From NCBI RefSeq assembly GCF_014287585.1, contig NZ_JACOOJ010000042.1:1-44860 (forward strand): a stretch of DNA of 44,860 nucleotides, given 5' to 3'. The notes beneath the pieces were generated by a model, which saw only the letters and a program-made list of their open reading frames with translations, made no database searches and was not told the origin of the DNA. The first letter of the stretch is position 1. Every line of letters begins with the position of its first letter. This DNA comes from Parabacteroides hominis (lineage in GTDB: Bacteria > Bacteroidota > Bacteroidia > Bacteroidales > Tannerellaceae). Below are positions 33,700 through 43,299 of the stretch, in pieces. The position numbers and the translations under genes are program-made.

Positions 33700-36600
33700 A
33701 TGAAAAAAAAGTGTACGGGGACAGACTATACCCTGTTATTAAGTGAATTTAAACATACATGTAGAATAATGAAGTTAATCTTAAGCTTTTTGTTATTATG
33801 TGTGTCGGTCGTCTTTTCTGAAAACGTGAGTTCCCAGACAGCCCGTGTCAATATTGTGGCAAACAAGTTGTCTGTGAAAGAAATTATCAGGCAGATAGAA
33901 GACCAGACCGATTATCTTTTCGTGTACAGCAATGAAAAGGTGGATTTGAGCCAACGGATTTCTCTCAATGCTTCGGATATTTCCGTTATTAATGTCTTGA
34001 ACCGAATTTTTGAGAACTCGGATATCGGATATGCAGTGGAAGGGAATAATATCTTGTTGATGAAGAAAGAGGCTCTTCCACAGCAAAAAGGAAAAGTGTT
34101 GAAGGGTACTGTGAAAGATCAGAGCGGCGAACCGGTGATAGGTGCTAATGTTGTTGTAAAAGGAACGACGAATGGCACTGTTACGGATGTGGATGGAAAT
34201 TTTACATTGGAAGTTTCCAATACGGATGTTTTACAGGTTTCATTCATTGGATATATGACGCGTGAAGTCCCCGTAAAAGATAGGAATATGTTGAATGTAA
34301 ATCTGATTGAAGATACGAAAAGCCTGGATGAGGTCGTGGTCGTAGGTTATGGAACCCAGAAAAAGGTGAACCTGACAGGTGCCGTAAATGTGATTTCTAA
34401 TGAAGATTTTGAAAATCGTCAGGCTTCTACTGTTTCTCAATTGCTACAGGGAGCTGCACCCGGATTTAATTTTGATATAGGTACACAAGATGGATTCGAA
34501 CCCGGAGCAACCATGAATATCTCGATTCGTGGTATGGGATCGTTGAATGGGGGATCGCCTTATGTCGTGATCGATGGTTTTCCTGGTGACTTGAATAATT
34601 TGAATCCGGAAGATATCGAGTCTGTTTCAGTCTTGAAAGATGCTGCCGCTTCCGCTATTTACGGAGCAAGAGCTCCTTACGGCGTGATCCTGATTACGAC
34701 GAAGAAAGGAAAAAAGAATGAGAAAGTCAGTGTCTCTTATACTGGCAACTTGATTGTAAAGACTGCTCAGAAACTGCCGAAAAGCTTGGATTCTTATACT
34801 TGGACCCGAATCTTGAATGAGGCGGGAGATAATATGGGAGGACATCCGTTTAGCAACGAGACTATCGATCGTGTTATAGCCTATCAAAAAGGAGATTTTG
34901 AATATATTAAAAATTCAATTCCCGATTGGCCGGAAGGGGCTACGATCTTTGGAGCGATGCCGGAAGGAAATGTTTGGAATAATGCCAACCTGAATTATGC
35001 CAATACGGACTGGTGGGATATCTATTTTGGTAATAGCGTGAATCAGAAGCATGATATCTCTTTGCATGGAGGTACGGATAAGGTTTCATATTATTTCTCT
35101 GCCGGTTATATGGACGACAGCAGTGTGTTGAATTACGGAACGGACTACTTTAAAAGAATGAACACATTAGGAAAAATCAGTGTGGCTATTACCGATTGGT
35201 GGGATTTCGGCTATGAAACACGTTTCGCAAAGAAGATCAGGGAAAAACCGAATATGACGAATGAGGGAGACTATTCTTTCTTATATCGTCATATCTCTCG
35301 CAATTATCCTATTACACCATTATATGATGGATTTGGCAATTATATGTTTGAGTCTCATATTCCTTCTATGTCGGCAGGGACAGACAAACAGGATGACATT
35401 GATTTTTGGAATAATTTTCGGATGGAACTTCGTCCGTTGAAAGGCTGGAAGATTAATGCGGATTTCGCTTATAATGTGTATAACCAGGAAATTTCGGAAG
35501 TGGAAAAGTATATATATACATATGATATAAATAATCAACCATATGAAAACGGCATAAGCATCCCGAATAATCTGACTCGGAAGAAATACATAAAAAAGTA
35601 TTGGACGACAAATATTTATACTTCATACGATTTTGATATCAATGAAGAACATAACTTTACAATTTTAGTGGGTATGCAGTTTGAACGAGGAGATGAATCA
35701 TGGGTTCAAGGCTATAAAACTGATTTAATTTCAGAAAAAGTGCCTTCATTCCCGACTGCAACCGGTGATGCTCTTCTGTCAGAAGCTTTGGCTCATAATG
35801 CTACGGAGAGTTATTTTGCGAGATTGAATTATAATTATAAAGAGAAATATTTATTTGAAGCGAATGTCCGTTATGATGGGTCTTATGTTTTCCGTAATGG
35901 AAAAAGGTGGGGAACCTTCCCGTCTTTCTCTGTCGGGTGGAATTTATATAATGAATCGTTTTGGAAAAATATCGAGCCTTATGTCAATACGCTGAAAGTT
36001 CGAGCTTCTTGGGGACAATTAGGAAACCAGAATATTTCTCCTTATAGCGATTTGGAATTAATCCCGATATCAGCCGGTAAATTGAACTGGATCTTTAATT
36101 ATGGTTCAACGAGGCCGGTAGGCTATACTTCTGGACCTAATTTAGTGAATAGAAATTTGACATGGGAAACGGCTACTACTACCAATGTCGGGATGGATTT
36201 GTCTTTCTTGAATAATCGATTGTCGGCTACTGCAGATTGGTTTGAAAGACGGACTATTGATATGGTCGGACCGTCTCAGGCGATGCCAGGTGTATTGGGT
36301 ACGAGTGTCCCTAAAGAGAATAATTCGACTTTGCGAACCCGCGGCTGGGAAATTAGTTTGAACTGGAAACATGCTTTGGAAAATGGATTGTCGTATAATA
36401 TCGGTGTAAGTTTGTATGACTATAAATCTGTTGTCACAAAATATTTTAATCCGACAGGGACATTGTCTACCTGGTATGAAGGAGCGGAGGTCGGTGATAT
36501 ATGGGGATATACCGTGAATGATTTGTTTCGCTCGCAAGAGGATCTGGATTCATATTTGTCAAAAGTCGATATGACCCATATTGCTGCTAATTGGAATACC

Positions 36601-37284
36601 GGAGATTTAAAATATGAAGATATAAATCATGACGGTAAGGTCAATAACGGAACGAATACGATTGGAAATCATGGTGATTTATCGGTTATCGGTAATGATC
36701 AACCTCATTATCAATATACGATAAACGGAGGCGTGTCTTATAAAGGTTTTGATTTCTCTATGCTTTGGAGAGGCGTTGCTAAAAAGGATATGTATTTCTA
36801 CCGCGGATCCAATATATATTGGGGATTTATGGGCGGTTGGTGGGAGTCTTGTCTGACTCCTGAACATCTGGATTATTTTAGAGATCAGCCGGGTTCTAAA
36901 TATAGCGGATTGTATGAAGGGGATACCAATATAAATACGGATGCTTATTGGCCCAGACCTTATCTGAATAATACAGAAGAAGCAAAAAATAAAAATCATG
37001 CGAATACGCGTTATCTGCAAAATGCGGCTTATTTACGTTTGCAGAATGTTCAGTTAGGCTATAGTTTCCCTCGTAGTATTACTTCAAAGATGCATTTGGA
37101 AAAGCTTCGGATCTATTTCTCAGGTGAGAATTTATTGACATTTTCGAAGTTGCCGAACGGGATAGACCCGGTTGCTCCGGTGGGTTTTCCTACAGGAGGT
37201 GAGTTTTTCGGCACTGCCGGTTCGGGGCGCTTGACCTATGGTGCTGATAGAATCTATTCTATTGGTTTGACTGTAACTTATTAA
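33700..37284 (+). CDS. SusC/RagA family TonB-dependent receptor with STN domain (SusC 3)
   Basis: A 1194-residue outer-membrane importer. After a 23-residue extension a signal peptide starts at Met24 (MKLILSFLLLCVSVVF). Then come an STN domain (about 48-122), a carboxypeptidase-regulatory-like domain (about 133-205), a TonB-box-like VVVVGYG (212-218), a plug (about 220-340) and a barrel. It is the signalling partner of FecR 2 and the transporter of PUL 2. The start at 33700 is kept because such extensions are usual in STN-type SusC proteins, but a start at Met24 (33769) is possible. Confidence 0.93.
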   Translation: MKKKCTGTDYTLLLSEFKHTCRIMKLILSFLLLCVSVVFSENVSSQTARVNIVANKLSVKEIIRQIEDQTDYLFVYSNEKVDLSQRISLNASDISVINVLNRIFENSDIGYAVEGNNILLMKKEALPQQKGKVLKGTVKDQSGEPVIGANVVVKGTTNGTVTDVDGNFTLEVSNTDVLQVSFIGYMTREVPVKDRNMLNVNLIEDTKSLDEVVVVGYGTQKKVNLTGAVNVISNEDFENRQASTVSQLLQGAAPGFNFDIGTQDGFEPGATMNISIRGMGSLNGGSPYVVIDGFPGDLNNLNPEDIESVSVLKDAAASAIYGARAPYGVILITTKKGKKNEKVSVSYTGNLIVKTAQKLPKSLDSYTWTRILNEAGDNMGGHPFSNETIDRVIAYQKGDFEYIKNSIPDWPEGATIFGAMPEGNVWNNANLNYANTDWWDIYFGNSVNQKHDISLHGGTDKVSYYFSAGYMDDSSVLNYGTDYFKRMNTLGKISVAITDWWDFGYETRFAKKIREKPNMTNEGDYSFLYRHISRNYPITPLYDGFGNYMFESHIPSMSAGTDKQDDIDFWNNFRMELRPLKGWKINADFAYNVYNQEISEVEKYIYTYDINNQPYENGISIPNNLTRKKYIKKYWTTNIYTSYDFDINEEHNFTILVGMQFERGDESWVQGYKTDLISEKVPSFPTATGDALLSEALAHNATESYFARLNYNYKEKYLFEANVRYDGSYVFRNGKRWGTFPSFSVGWNLYNESFWKNIEPYVNTLKVRASWGQLGNQNISPYSDLELIPISAGKLNWIFNYGSTRPVGYTSGPNLVNRNLTWETATTTNVGMDLSFLNNRLSATADWFERRTIDMVGPSQAMPGVLGTSVPKENNSTLRTRGWEISLNWKHALENGLSYNIGVSLYDYKSVVTKYFNPTGTLSTWYEGAEVGDIWGYTVNDLFRSQEDLDSYLSKVDMTHIAANWNTGDLKYEDINHDGKVNNGTNTIGNHGDLSVIGNDQPHYQYTINGGVSYKGFDFSMLWRGVAKKDMYFYRGSNIYWGFMGGWWESCLTPEHLDYFRDQPGSKYSGLYEGDTNINTDAYWPRPYLNNTEEAKNKNHANTRYLQNAAYLRLQNVQLGYSFPRSITSKMHLEKLRIYFSGENLLTFSKLPNGIDPVAPVGFPTGGEFFGTAGSGRLTYGADRIYSIGLTVTY

Positions 37285-37310
37285 GTTTAATTTATTAAGG
37301 AGAAAAGATT

Positions 37311-39020
37311 ATGAAACGATTCATATTGACAGCAGTCTCATTTATGACATTACTATGTTCGTGTGAGAATTTTATTGATTTGCAACCGATGGATAAAATC
37401 ACGATGGATGATTATTGGAGCACTTCGACAGAATTAGAATATTATACGCGGCAATTTTATCCTTCATTTTGTCCATGGACACAAATGGTTGCGGAGATGG
37501 CTACAAATAGCGATGATATGATAATTGACAGCCCGAGTATAATCATGAATGGTGTTCGTTCAAAAACCACCGGCAACTGGACTGGAGAATGGACGAGTAT
37601 CCGCAATGTAAATATCTTCTTTGAACATTATACAAAATGCCAAAGCGGATATGACGCATATAAGCAGTATTTGGGAGAAGCCTATTTCTTCCGTGCTTGG
37701 TTCTATTTTAATTTGCTGAAAAAATACGGGGATGTCCCTTGGTATTCTCATGTGATAGAAATGGACGATACCGAAGAGTTGATGCGTCCCAGGGATTCCC
37801 GTTTGTTGATAGCCGATTCGATATTGGCAGACCTTGATAATGCTATTACGCATCTTGAGTTGAGAAAGGATGTCGGGAATAACCGGATTAATAAAGAGGC
37901 TGCATTGGCCTTTAAGACCCGTGTCGCTTTGTTTGAAGGTTCCTGGCAAAAATACCATGCAAATACTGACTTTGGAACTACCGGAGCTGATCCGGCCAAA
38001 TACTTTAAGATTTGTGTGGAAGCGGCAGAAGAATTGATGGAGGGGGATTATAAAGTCGGCATTTATAGTACGGGAAATCCGGATGAAGACTATTACAAAC
38101 TATTTGGCTTCGATAATATGTCGGATATAAACGAAGTGCTTCTCTATCGTGCTTTCAATGCTGCGGAAGGAGCCGGCAATTCGACTCAGGGATTTATCAC
38201 CTATAACAGTAACTCGAAGGGTATCACTTGGGAACTCGTCTCCTCCTATTTAGGTAAAAACGGTAAACCGTATGACTATTTGAACACGGCGGCAGCGAAT
38301 AAGGGAAATGTATTTCTGACGAAGATCGCAGAAGATTGTGACGCTCGCTTAAAATCGACCATTTGGATTCCCGGTGATTTGATGTCCGTAGGCGAGAATG
38401 CCTATTTTAACGGACCGACCATCGAAGGTGGTGCCTTGCAATTGTGTCCGACGGGTTTCCAAGTAAAAAAGACTGCGAACCCAAGTTCCCCGGCTGCCGG
38501 AAAATCATGGGAAACACAAGCGGAAACTGGACTTATCCTGTTGCGCTATGGTGAAGTCCTGCTCAATTATGCAGAAGCCAAATGTGAATTGGATAATTCA
38601 GTTGCATACGAAGCTTTGAATTTATTGAGACAACGTGCCGGAATGCCTGATTTTACCGTGAATGCACAAAGTCTGGATAAGAATAAGATGGACTACGGGT
38701 ATTCTATTACGGATGAATTGTATGAGATCCGAAGAGAAAGAAGAGTGGAAATGGCTTTGGAGGGACAACGGGATGAAGATTATATGAGATGGGCGGCGAG
38801 TGCGCTCTTTAAGAATAAACGGCCGAAAGGATATCCCGTTGACTTGGCTCAAAATCCAAATTTCAGTTCAAGGGTAGACGAAAATGGATTGATTGACTAT
38901 TATAAGGGAGTAATGCCTGATGGCTATCAATTTAGAGATAAACAGGATTATTTGTATTCTATTCCGCAGGATGAATTAACATTGAATCCTAATCTGAAAC
39001 AAAATCCAGGATGGAATTAA
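37311..39020 (+). CDS. SusD/RagB family lipoprotein (SusD 3)
   Basis: A 569-residue surface lipoprotein paired with SusC 3. The lipobox is LLCSC followed by ENFIDLQPMD. The C-terminal family segment is RERRVEMALEGQRDEDYMRW, and the protein ends NLKQNPGWN. It lies 26 bases after susC 3 and 18 before the GH99-like gene, in one operon. It is clearly different from SusD 1 and SusD 2. Confidence 0.93.
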   Translation: MKRFILTAVSFMTLLCSCENFIDLQPMDKITMDDYWSTSTELEYYTRQFYPSFCPWTQMVAEMATNSDDMIIDSPSIIMNGVRSKTTGNWTGEWTSIRNVNIFFEHYTKCQSGYDAYKQYLGEAYFFRAWFYFNLLKKYGDVPWYSHVIEMDDTEELMRPRDSRLLIADSILADLDNAITHLELRKDVGNNRINKEAALAFKTRVALFEGSWQKYHANTDFGTTGADPAKYFKICVEAAEELMEGDYKVGIYSTGNPDEDYYKLFGFDNMSDINEVLLYRAFNAAEGAGNSTQGFITYNSNSKGITWELVSSYLGKNGKPYDYLNTAAANKGNVFLTKIAEDCDARLKSTIWIPGDLMSVGENAYFNGPTIEGGALQLCPTGFQVKKTANPSSPAAGKSWETQAETGLILLRYGEVLLNYAEAKCELDNSVAYEALNLLRQRAGMPDFTVNAQSLDKNKMDYGYSITDELYEIRRERRVEMALEGQRDEDYMRWAASALFKNKRPKGYPVDLAQNPNFSSRVDENGLIDYYKGVMPDGYQFRDKQDYLYSIPQDELTLNPNLKQNPGWN

Positions 39021-39038
39021 TCATTAAATTGTGATATT

Positions 39039-40253
39039 ATGAAAAACAAATCGAGTTGGTTATTGTTTTGCTCTGTGTGCATGTGTTTATTGATGTGCGG
39101 CTGGAATGTACAGGCCGAGAAAAATGGGGAAAAAGAGGTTCGTGCGAATATTGCTCCTGAGTATTATGTGGCTGCTTATATCTGGCCTTCCTGCCACGAC
39201 GATCCGATGGGACATGAAGTGTTATGGCCGGAGGGAACCGGGGAGTGGGAAATTATCAAAAAAGGGAATCCCCGTTTTGAAGGACATTATCAGCCGAAAG
39301 TACCTTTGTGGGGATATGAGTTGGACAATGATCCTAAAGTAATGGAGAAATGGATCGATGCTGCTACCGACCACGGTGTGAATACGTTTATATTCGATTG
39401 GTACTGGTTCAATAACGGTCCGTTTCTGGAAGGTTGCTTGAACGATGGTTTCCTAAAAGCTAAGAATAATCATAAAATGAATTTCTATATCATGTGGGCA
39501 GACCATGATGTAGCACGAAACTACTGGAATGTACATCGTTACAAAGATGATAACTCTCGTTTATGGGATGGTGCGATCGATTGGAAGAATTTTCGTATAG
39601 TCGTAAAACGTGTTATCGACCAGTATTTCAAACAACCGAATTATCTGAAATTGGATGGTAAGCCGGTATTCTCCATCTTTAGTTTGGATAATCTGATCAA
39701 GACTTTCGGGAGCTTAGAGGAAACCTGTAAAGGCTTGGATTATTTCAGAAGCGAGGTGAAAAAAGCTGGATTCCCGGATTTGCATATCCAATTGATTGCG
39801 GGTGGTGTGCCGAATGAAGAGCGAGTGGAACAGATCGAAAAATTAGGTGCTAACAGTTTGACGCAATATAATTGGGGTGGCCCGATCTATGAAGATTATG
39901 TCCGTTGGGGTACGGAAGCCTTAGAACGTCTTCAGAAATGGGATGAAGCAGTTTCTATCCCTTATTTTCCGAATGCCTCCATCGGTTGGGATGATACGCC
40001 TCGTTTCCCTCATAAGACCCAGAAAGATGTCGTTCATCTCAATCAATCTCCGCAAAGTTTTGCAGCCTTTTTGCAAAAAGCAAGAGAGTATTGTGACAAA
40101 CATCCCGATCAGCCGAAGCTGATTACACTTTTCGCCTGGAATGAATGGGTGGAAGGTGCATATTTGTTGCCGGATATGAAATATGGTTTTGATTATCTGA
40201 ATGCAGTAAAAGATGTGATGGTTGATGGTAAATATGGGAAATACACCAAGTAG
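39039..40253 (+). CDS. WbsX/GH99-like secreted protein
   Basis: A 404-residue secreted protein. The signal peptide ends near WNVQA (residue 27). The body matches the WbsX (PF14307) GH99-like TIM-barrel group: YYVAAYIWPSCHDD at the start, WIDAATDHGVNTFIFDWYWF in the first third, KLDGKPVFSIFSLDNLI in the middle, and the acidic signature TLFAWNEWVEGAYLLPD near the C-terminus. Relatives are named both as polysaccharide-biosynthesis glycosyltransferases and as glycoside hydrolases. Secretion and its place in a PUL favour a hydrolase, possibly endo-acting as in GH99 alpha-mannanases, but the substrate is not shown. It is the only enzyme in PUL 2 and is followed by a terminator-like hairpin. Confidence 0.85.
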   Translation: MKNKSSWLLFCSVCMCLLMCGWNVQAEKNGEKEVRANIAPEYYVAAYIWPSCHDDPMGHEVLWPEGTGEWEIIKKGNPRFEGHYQPKVPLWGYELDNDPKVMEKWIDAATDHGVNTFIFDWYWFNNGPFLEGCLNDGFLKAKNNHKMNFYIMWADHDVARNYWNVHRYKDDNSRLWDGAIDWKNFRIVVKRVIDQYFKQPNYLKLDGKPVFSIFSLDNLIKTFGSLEETCKGLDYFRSEVKKAGFPDLHIQLIAGGVPNEERVEQIEKLGANSLTQYNWGGPIYEDYVRWGTEALERLQKWDEAVSIPYFPNASIGWDDTPRFPHKTQKDVVHLNQSPQSFAAFLQKAREYCDKHPDQPKLITLFAWNEWVEGAYLLPDMKYGFDYLNAVKDVMVDGKYGKYTK

Positions 40254-40275
40254 TTGATGTTGGGATAATTATTTT

Positions 40276-40322
40276 TAGCCCTTACAAACATCCGGCTTTG
40301 AGGAGGGTATTTGTAAGGGCTA
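40276..40322 (+). terminator. Terminator of PUL 2
   Basis: TAGCCCTTACAAA and TTTGTAAGGGCTA form a perfect 13-base stem with a 21-base loop, 23 bases after the GH99-like stop. No T-run follows, but the stem is strong and its position is right for the end of the operon. Confidence 0.6.
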
Positions 40323-41084
40323 TCCGGAAATTGCGGAAAGACGAGATAATTTATCATATTTTTTGGTAGGAAACAGGCGTTTGCAGGATAAGCAATCAGT
40401 TAAATATACCTTAAGTTATGTCTGATTGGATGGTTTAAATTCAAACCAGCCCAAAAATGTATCTCGGTCGCGATACAATAAGTGAATTTTAATAACCGAT
40501 TTATTACATTTTGCTTTGTTTTTATATGATTTTCTATCTTGTTCTTTTTCTAAAAAGGATGTTTCAGGGTGTGCAGGAGCAAAAATCGGCCTTTATTACT
40601 GAAATGATCTAAATCGTTTTTGAAATGGTCTTAATAATTGGGGGAAACTATTGAGATGAATGTAACCTTTTATACGGATGATTCTGGAAAATGAATTAGA
40701 ACGTTTCAGAAAGAAGAAAAAATGAATCGTAAAAACGCTCGTATTCTGTGTGGGGAAATGTTTTTCAACAGAAATTTCGGGCTAAAAAGCACAAGAAAAC
40801 AACTCTTTCGGATGTATCGTTAAGAGCGGGAAAAGAGTTCTCTGCTTCCTCTGTGATCAAAACGATCTGCATGAAAGGTCTTATTCGTGACATTGTGATT
40901 CTATCCGGTGAGATCTCCTTCCTTATTGTAAAATAAAAACTCATGGGGAATGTCTTCGCTAATAAAACCTTTGCTTTTGATTGGATTTACAGCAAAGAAA
41001 AGATGGTTAATTTGTCAATTTGACATTAAGATATTAAGGAGTTGTTTTTGAGATATTGTTACTTCGACTATCGGATAAAAAGAT
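40323..41084. other. Long AT-rich non-coding stretch before the GH20 gene
   Basis: About 760 bases with no supported gene. Short open frames at 40722-40823 (ATG, 33 codons) and 40748-40936 (GTG, 62 codons) have no family signature. The second contains TTLSDVSLRAGKEFSASSV, which faintly recalls the helix-turn-helix start of LacI proteins and could be a remnant, but the match is too weak to call. A weak hairpin lies at 40458-40477 (TGTATC/GATACA). Otherwise nothing was recognised. Confidence 0.35.
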
Positions 41085-41092
41085 TAATTTTG
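41085..41092 (+). promoter_or_regulatory. -7 element before the GH20 gene
   Basis: TAATTTTG matches TAnnTTTG and lies 53 bases before the ATG at 41146. The nearest upstream TTG is 26 bases away, longer than the usual 18-21, so this is a partial match. Confidence 0.45.
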
Positions 41093-41145
41093 TAGTTCAG
41101 TGTGATGTAGTTGTCGCATTGAGCTAACTTTAAATTCAGATATCT

Positions 41146-42744
41146 ATGAAGTCAAGTTTTCTTATTTCCCTTTGTTTGGCATTTCTTTGTTCTTGTCAGG
41201 AACCCCCGGTAGAAGAATATGCCGTGATTCCCCAACCGGCTGATATTGTGTATACTCCGGGTTTTGTCAAATTGAAAAGCCAGCCGGTTGTCGCCTATCC
41301 TTCGGAACTGGTGAATGAAGCGCAACTCCTTCAATCCTATCTGTCTTCCGGCTTTTCTGTCGAAGCCGTATTGAAAGAAGGCGGCGGAAAGGCGGATATA
41401 ACTTTGCTGTTGGACCCCACGGTTTTGCCGGATAAAAAGGAAGGCTATGTCCTGGATGCAACCTCTGGAAAGATCGTGATAAAAGCCAATTCACCGGCCG
41501 GTATCTTGAATGGTGTCCAGACTTTACGACAGGTGATCAAAGAAAAAGACGGCAAGCTGATGGTCCAGAAGGCGACCGTTGCGGACTATCCTGCTTTTTC
41601 GTGGCGTGCCTTTATGCTCGACGAAGGTCGTTATTTCAAAGGCAAAGAAGTGGTGAAGCAACTGCTGGATGAGATGGCAGATCTGAAAATGAATGTTTTC
41701 CATTGGCATCTGACAAACGACCAAGGATGGCGCATCGAAATAAAGAAGTATCCGAAACTGACGGAAATAGGAGCTTTCAGGGATTCTTCCGAAATCAATC
41801 ATTTTGGGAGTGATGTGTATGACGGTAAACGTCATGGTGGTTTTTATACGCAGGAAGATTTAAAAGAAATTGTGGCTTATGCGGCTAAACGCCATATTAC
41901 GATAGTGCCGGAGGTGAGCATGCCGGGACATGCCAGTGCTGCAATCGCTTCTTATCCTTGGCTGGGTACGAGCGGGAAGCAGATCAAAGTGCCGGGTAAA
42001 TTCGGCGTACATTATGAAGTCTTTAATGTGGCCGATCCTGAAGTGATGAAATTCTTGGACGAGGTGACGGATGAGGTGATCGCGATCTTCCCCGGAGCCG
42101 TTTTCCATATCGGAGGCGATGAGGTAAAATATGATCAATGGAAAAATTCTCCTGCGATACGCGCCTACATGACCAAACATAATTTGAAGACTCCGGCAGA
42201 ACTCCAGGTCTATTTTACAAATGAAATTTCCAATATGCTGGCTGGCAAGGGCAAAAGAATGATGGGGTGGAATGAGATTACCGGAGATAAGCTGCACGAA
42301 TACCAGTCGGATGCCGACACGGAAGGTGTGAAGCAGGAGTTGGCTTCCGGCACGATCGTCCATTTCTGGAAAGGAGATACTGCCCTTATCAGAAATACGA
42401 TAGAAAAAGGATACGATATCGTGAATTCTTACCATGTTTATACCTACCTGGATTATTCATACGAGTCGATTCCTTTGGAAAAGGCTTACTCTTTCGATCC
42501 TGTGCCGGAAGGCTTGACGGAAGATCAGAAGGGTAGAGTGTTGGGCTTGGGATGCCAGATGTGGGGAGAGTTTATCCCGACTGTCGAGAGCATGGACCTG
42601 AAAGTCTATCCCCGCCTGGCCGCTTATGCGGAAACAGGGTGGACAGATGCTTCGAACAAGGACTATCAACGTTTCCTGAACAAGTTGAATTTCTTCCTGC
42701 AAAAGTGGAATGCAGAAGGAATTACCTGCGGATCGGTTCAATAG
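41146..42744 (+). CDS. GH20 beta-N-acetylhexosaminidase
   Basis: A 532-residue exo-enzyme releasing terminal beta-linked GlcNAc or GalNAc by substrate-assisted catalysis. It is a lipoprotein (LAFLCSC lipobox, Cys at 17). An N-terminal GH20b-type domain covers about 25-145. The TIM barrel begins at SWRAFMLDEGRYF (152-164) and has NVFHWHLTNDQGWRIEIKKY, PEVSMPGHASA and the catalytic pair Asp325-Glu326 in HIGGDE. The WHLTNDQGWR and GGDE motifs are intact. It is outside the two PUL operons, separated by a terminator and about 890 bases, with its own -7-like element. It could supply amino-sugar trimming for PUL products or host N- and O-glycans; its link to the PULs is inference. Confidence 0.95.
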   Translation: MKSSFLISLCLAFLCSCQEPPVEEYAVIPQPADIVYTPGFVKLKSQPVVAYPSELVNEAQLLQSYLSSGFSVEAVLKEGGGKADITLLLDPTVLPDKKEGYVLDATSGKIVIKANSPAGILNGVQTLRQVIKEKDGKLMVQKATVADYPAFSWRAFMLDEGRYFKGKEVVKQLLDEMADLKMNVFHWHLTNDQGWRIEIKKYPKLTEIGAFRDSSEINHFGSDVYDGKRHGGFYTQEDLKEIVAYAAKRHITIVPEVSMPGHASAAIASYPWLGTSGKQIKVPGKFGVHYEVFNVADPEVMKFLDEVTDEVIAIFPGAVFHIGGDEVKYDQWKNSPAIRAYMTKHNLKTPAELQVYFTNEISNMLAGKGKRMMGWNEITGDKLHEYQSDADTEGVKQELASGTIVHFWKGDTALIRNTIEKGYDIVNSYHVYTYLDYSYESIPLEKAYSFDPVPEGLTEDQKGRVLGLGCQMWGEFIPTVESMDLKVYPRLAAYAETGWTDASNKDYQRFLNKLNFFLQKWNAEGITCGSVQ

Positions 42745-42868
42745 TAAATCATTGTTAAATAATAAAATAACATCGGTCCGGGTTAAACCTTTCGTCCGTC
42801 TCCAAGTCTATTATCCAGAAGCGCTTCAAAAACAAATAAGTTTAATATTAATAACAGGTAATTAGTTT

Positions 42869-43240
42869 ATGAAGAAGGTAATAGGATTGTGTTTGGTTCT
42901 CTTGATCAGTTCGGTTTCTGTTTTTGCCCAGGGTGGCAAACGAGGTGCAAAAAAAGGAGGTGATCCGGCACAACGTTGTGAAAAGATGATTGCTGATCTG
43001 AAATTGAATGAGAAACAGGCAGCAGACTTCCGTAAAGTGGAAGCTGAGTTCAGAGATAAGATGAAAGCGGAAAGAAAACAGGCTGATTCGGATCGCCAGA
43101 AGATGCGCGAAAAGATGATAACCATGCGGAACGACCGGGATGCAGAGATGAAAAAGATACTGACGGAAGATCAGTATAAACAATATCTCGAAAAGCAACG
43201 CTCCCAGTCTCCTCGTAAAGGACATGGTCGCAGGGGATGA
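42869..43240 (+). CDS. Small secreted DUF4890-type protein
   Basis: A 123-residue exported protein with a signal peptide ending near SVFAQ (residue 21). The mature part is very basic and helical (KLNEKQAADFRKVEAEFRDK, then alternating Lys/Arg/Glu/Met to ILTEDQYKQYLEKQ), with a Gly/Arg-rich end. This layout matches DUF4890 and recalls periplasmic Spy/CpxP-like helical proteins, which bind unfolded proteins or metals; the comparison is structural only. It follows the GH20 gene by 124 bases and may be separately transcribed. A strong terminator lies just after its stop. Confidence 0.75.
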   Translation: MKKVIGLCLVLLISSVSVFAQGGKRGAKKGGDPAQRCEKMIADLKLNEKQAADFRKVEAEFRDKMKAERKQADSDRQKMREKMITMRNDRDAEMKKILTEDQYKQYLEKQRSQSPRKGHGRRG

Positions 43241-43247
43241 AAAAACG

Positions 43248-43278
43248 ACTCCCGTCTCATATAGTTTGGGACGGGAGT
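43248..43278. terminator. Bidirectional terminator
   Basis: ACTCCCGTC (43248-43256) pairs exactly with GACGGGAGT (43270-43278). TGTTTTTT follows on the plus strand, and AAAAAACG before the stem supplies a T-run on the minus strand. It lies 7 bases after the DUF4890-type stop and 21 bases beyond the convergent DUF1080 stop, so it can serve both genes. Confidence 0.85.
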
Positions 43279-43299
43279 TGTTTTTTACGGGACAAGAAC

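Noticed and set aside
11128..40253. Sulfatase or anaerobic sulfatase-maturating enzyme within the PULs
   Set aside because: No frame carries the C/S-x-P-x-R sulfatase signature with a sulfatase body, and every large gene in the block is accounted for by another family.
40748..40936. GTG-started 62-codon frame with TTLSDVSLRAG, faintly like the start of a LacI regulator
   Set aside because: The match is short, the helix-turn-helix continuation is wrong, there is no following LacI body and the start codon is weak. It is mentioned only as a possible remnant.
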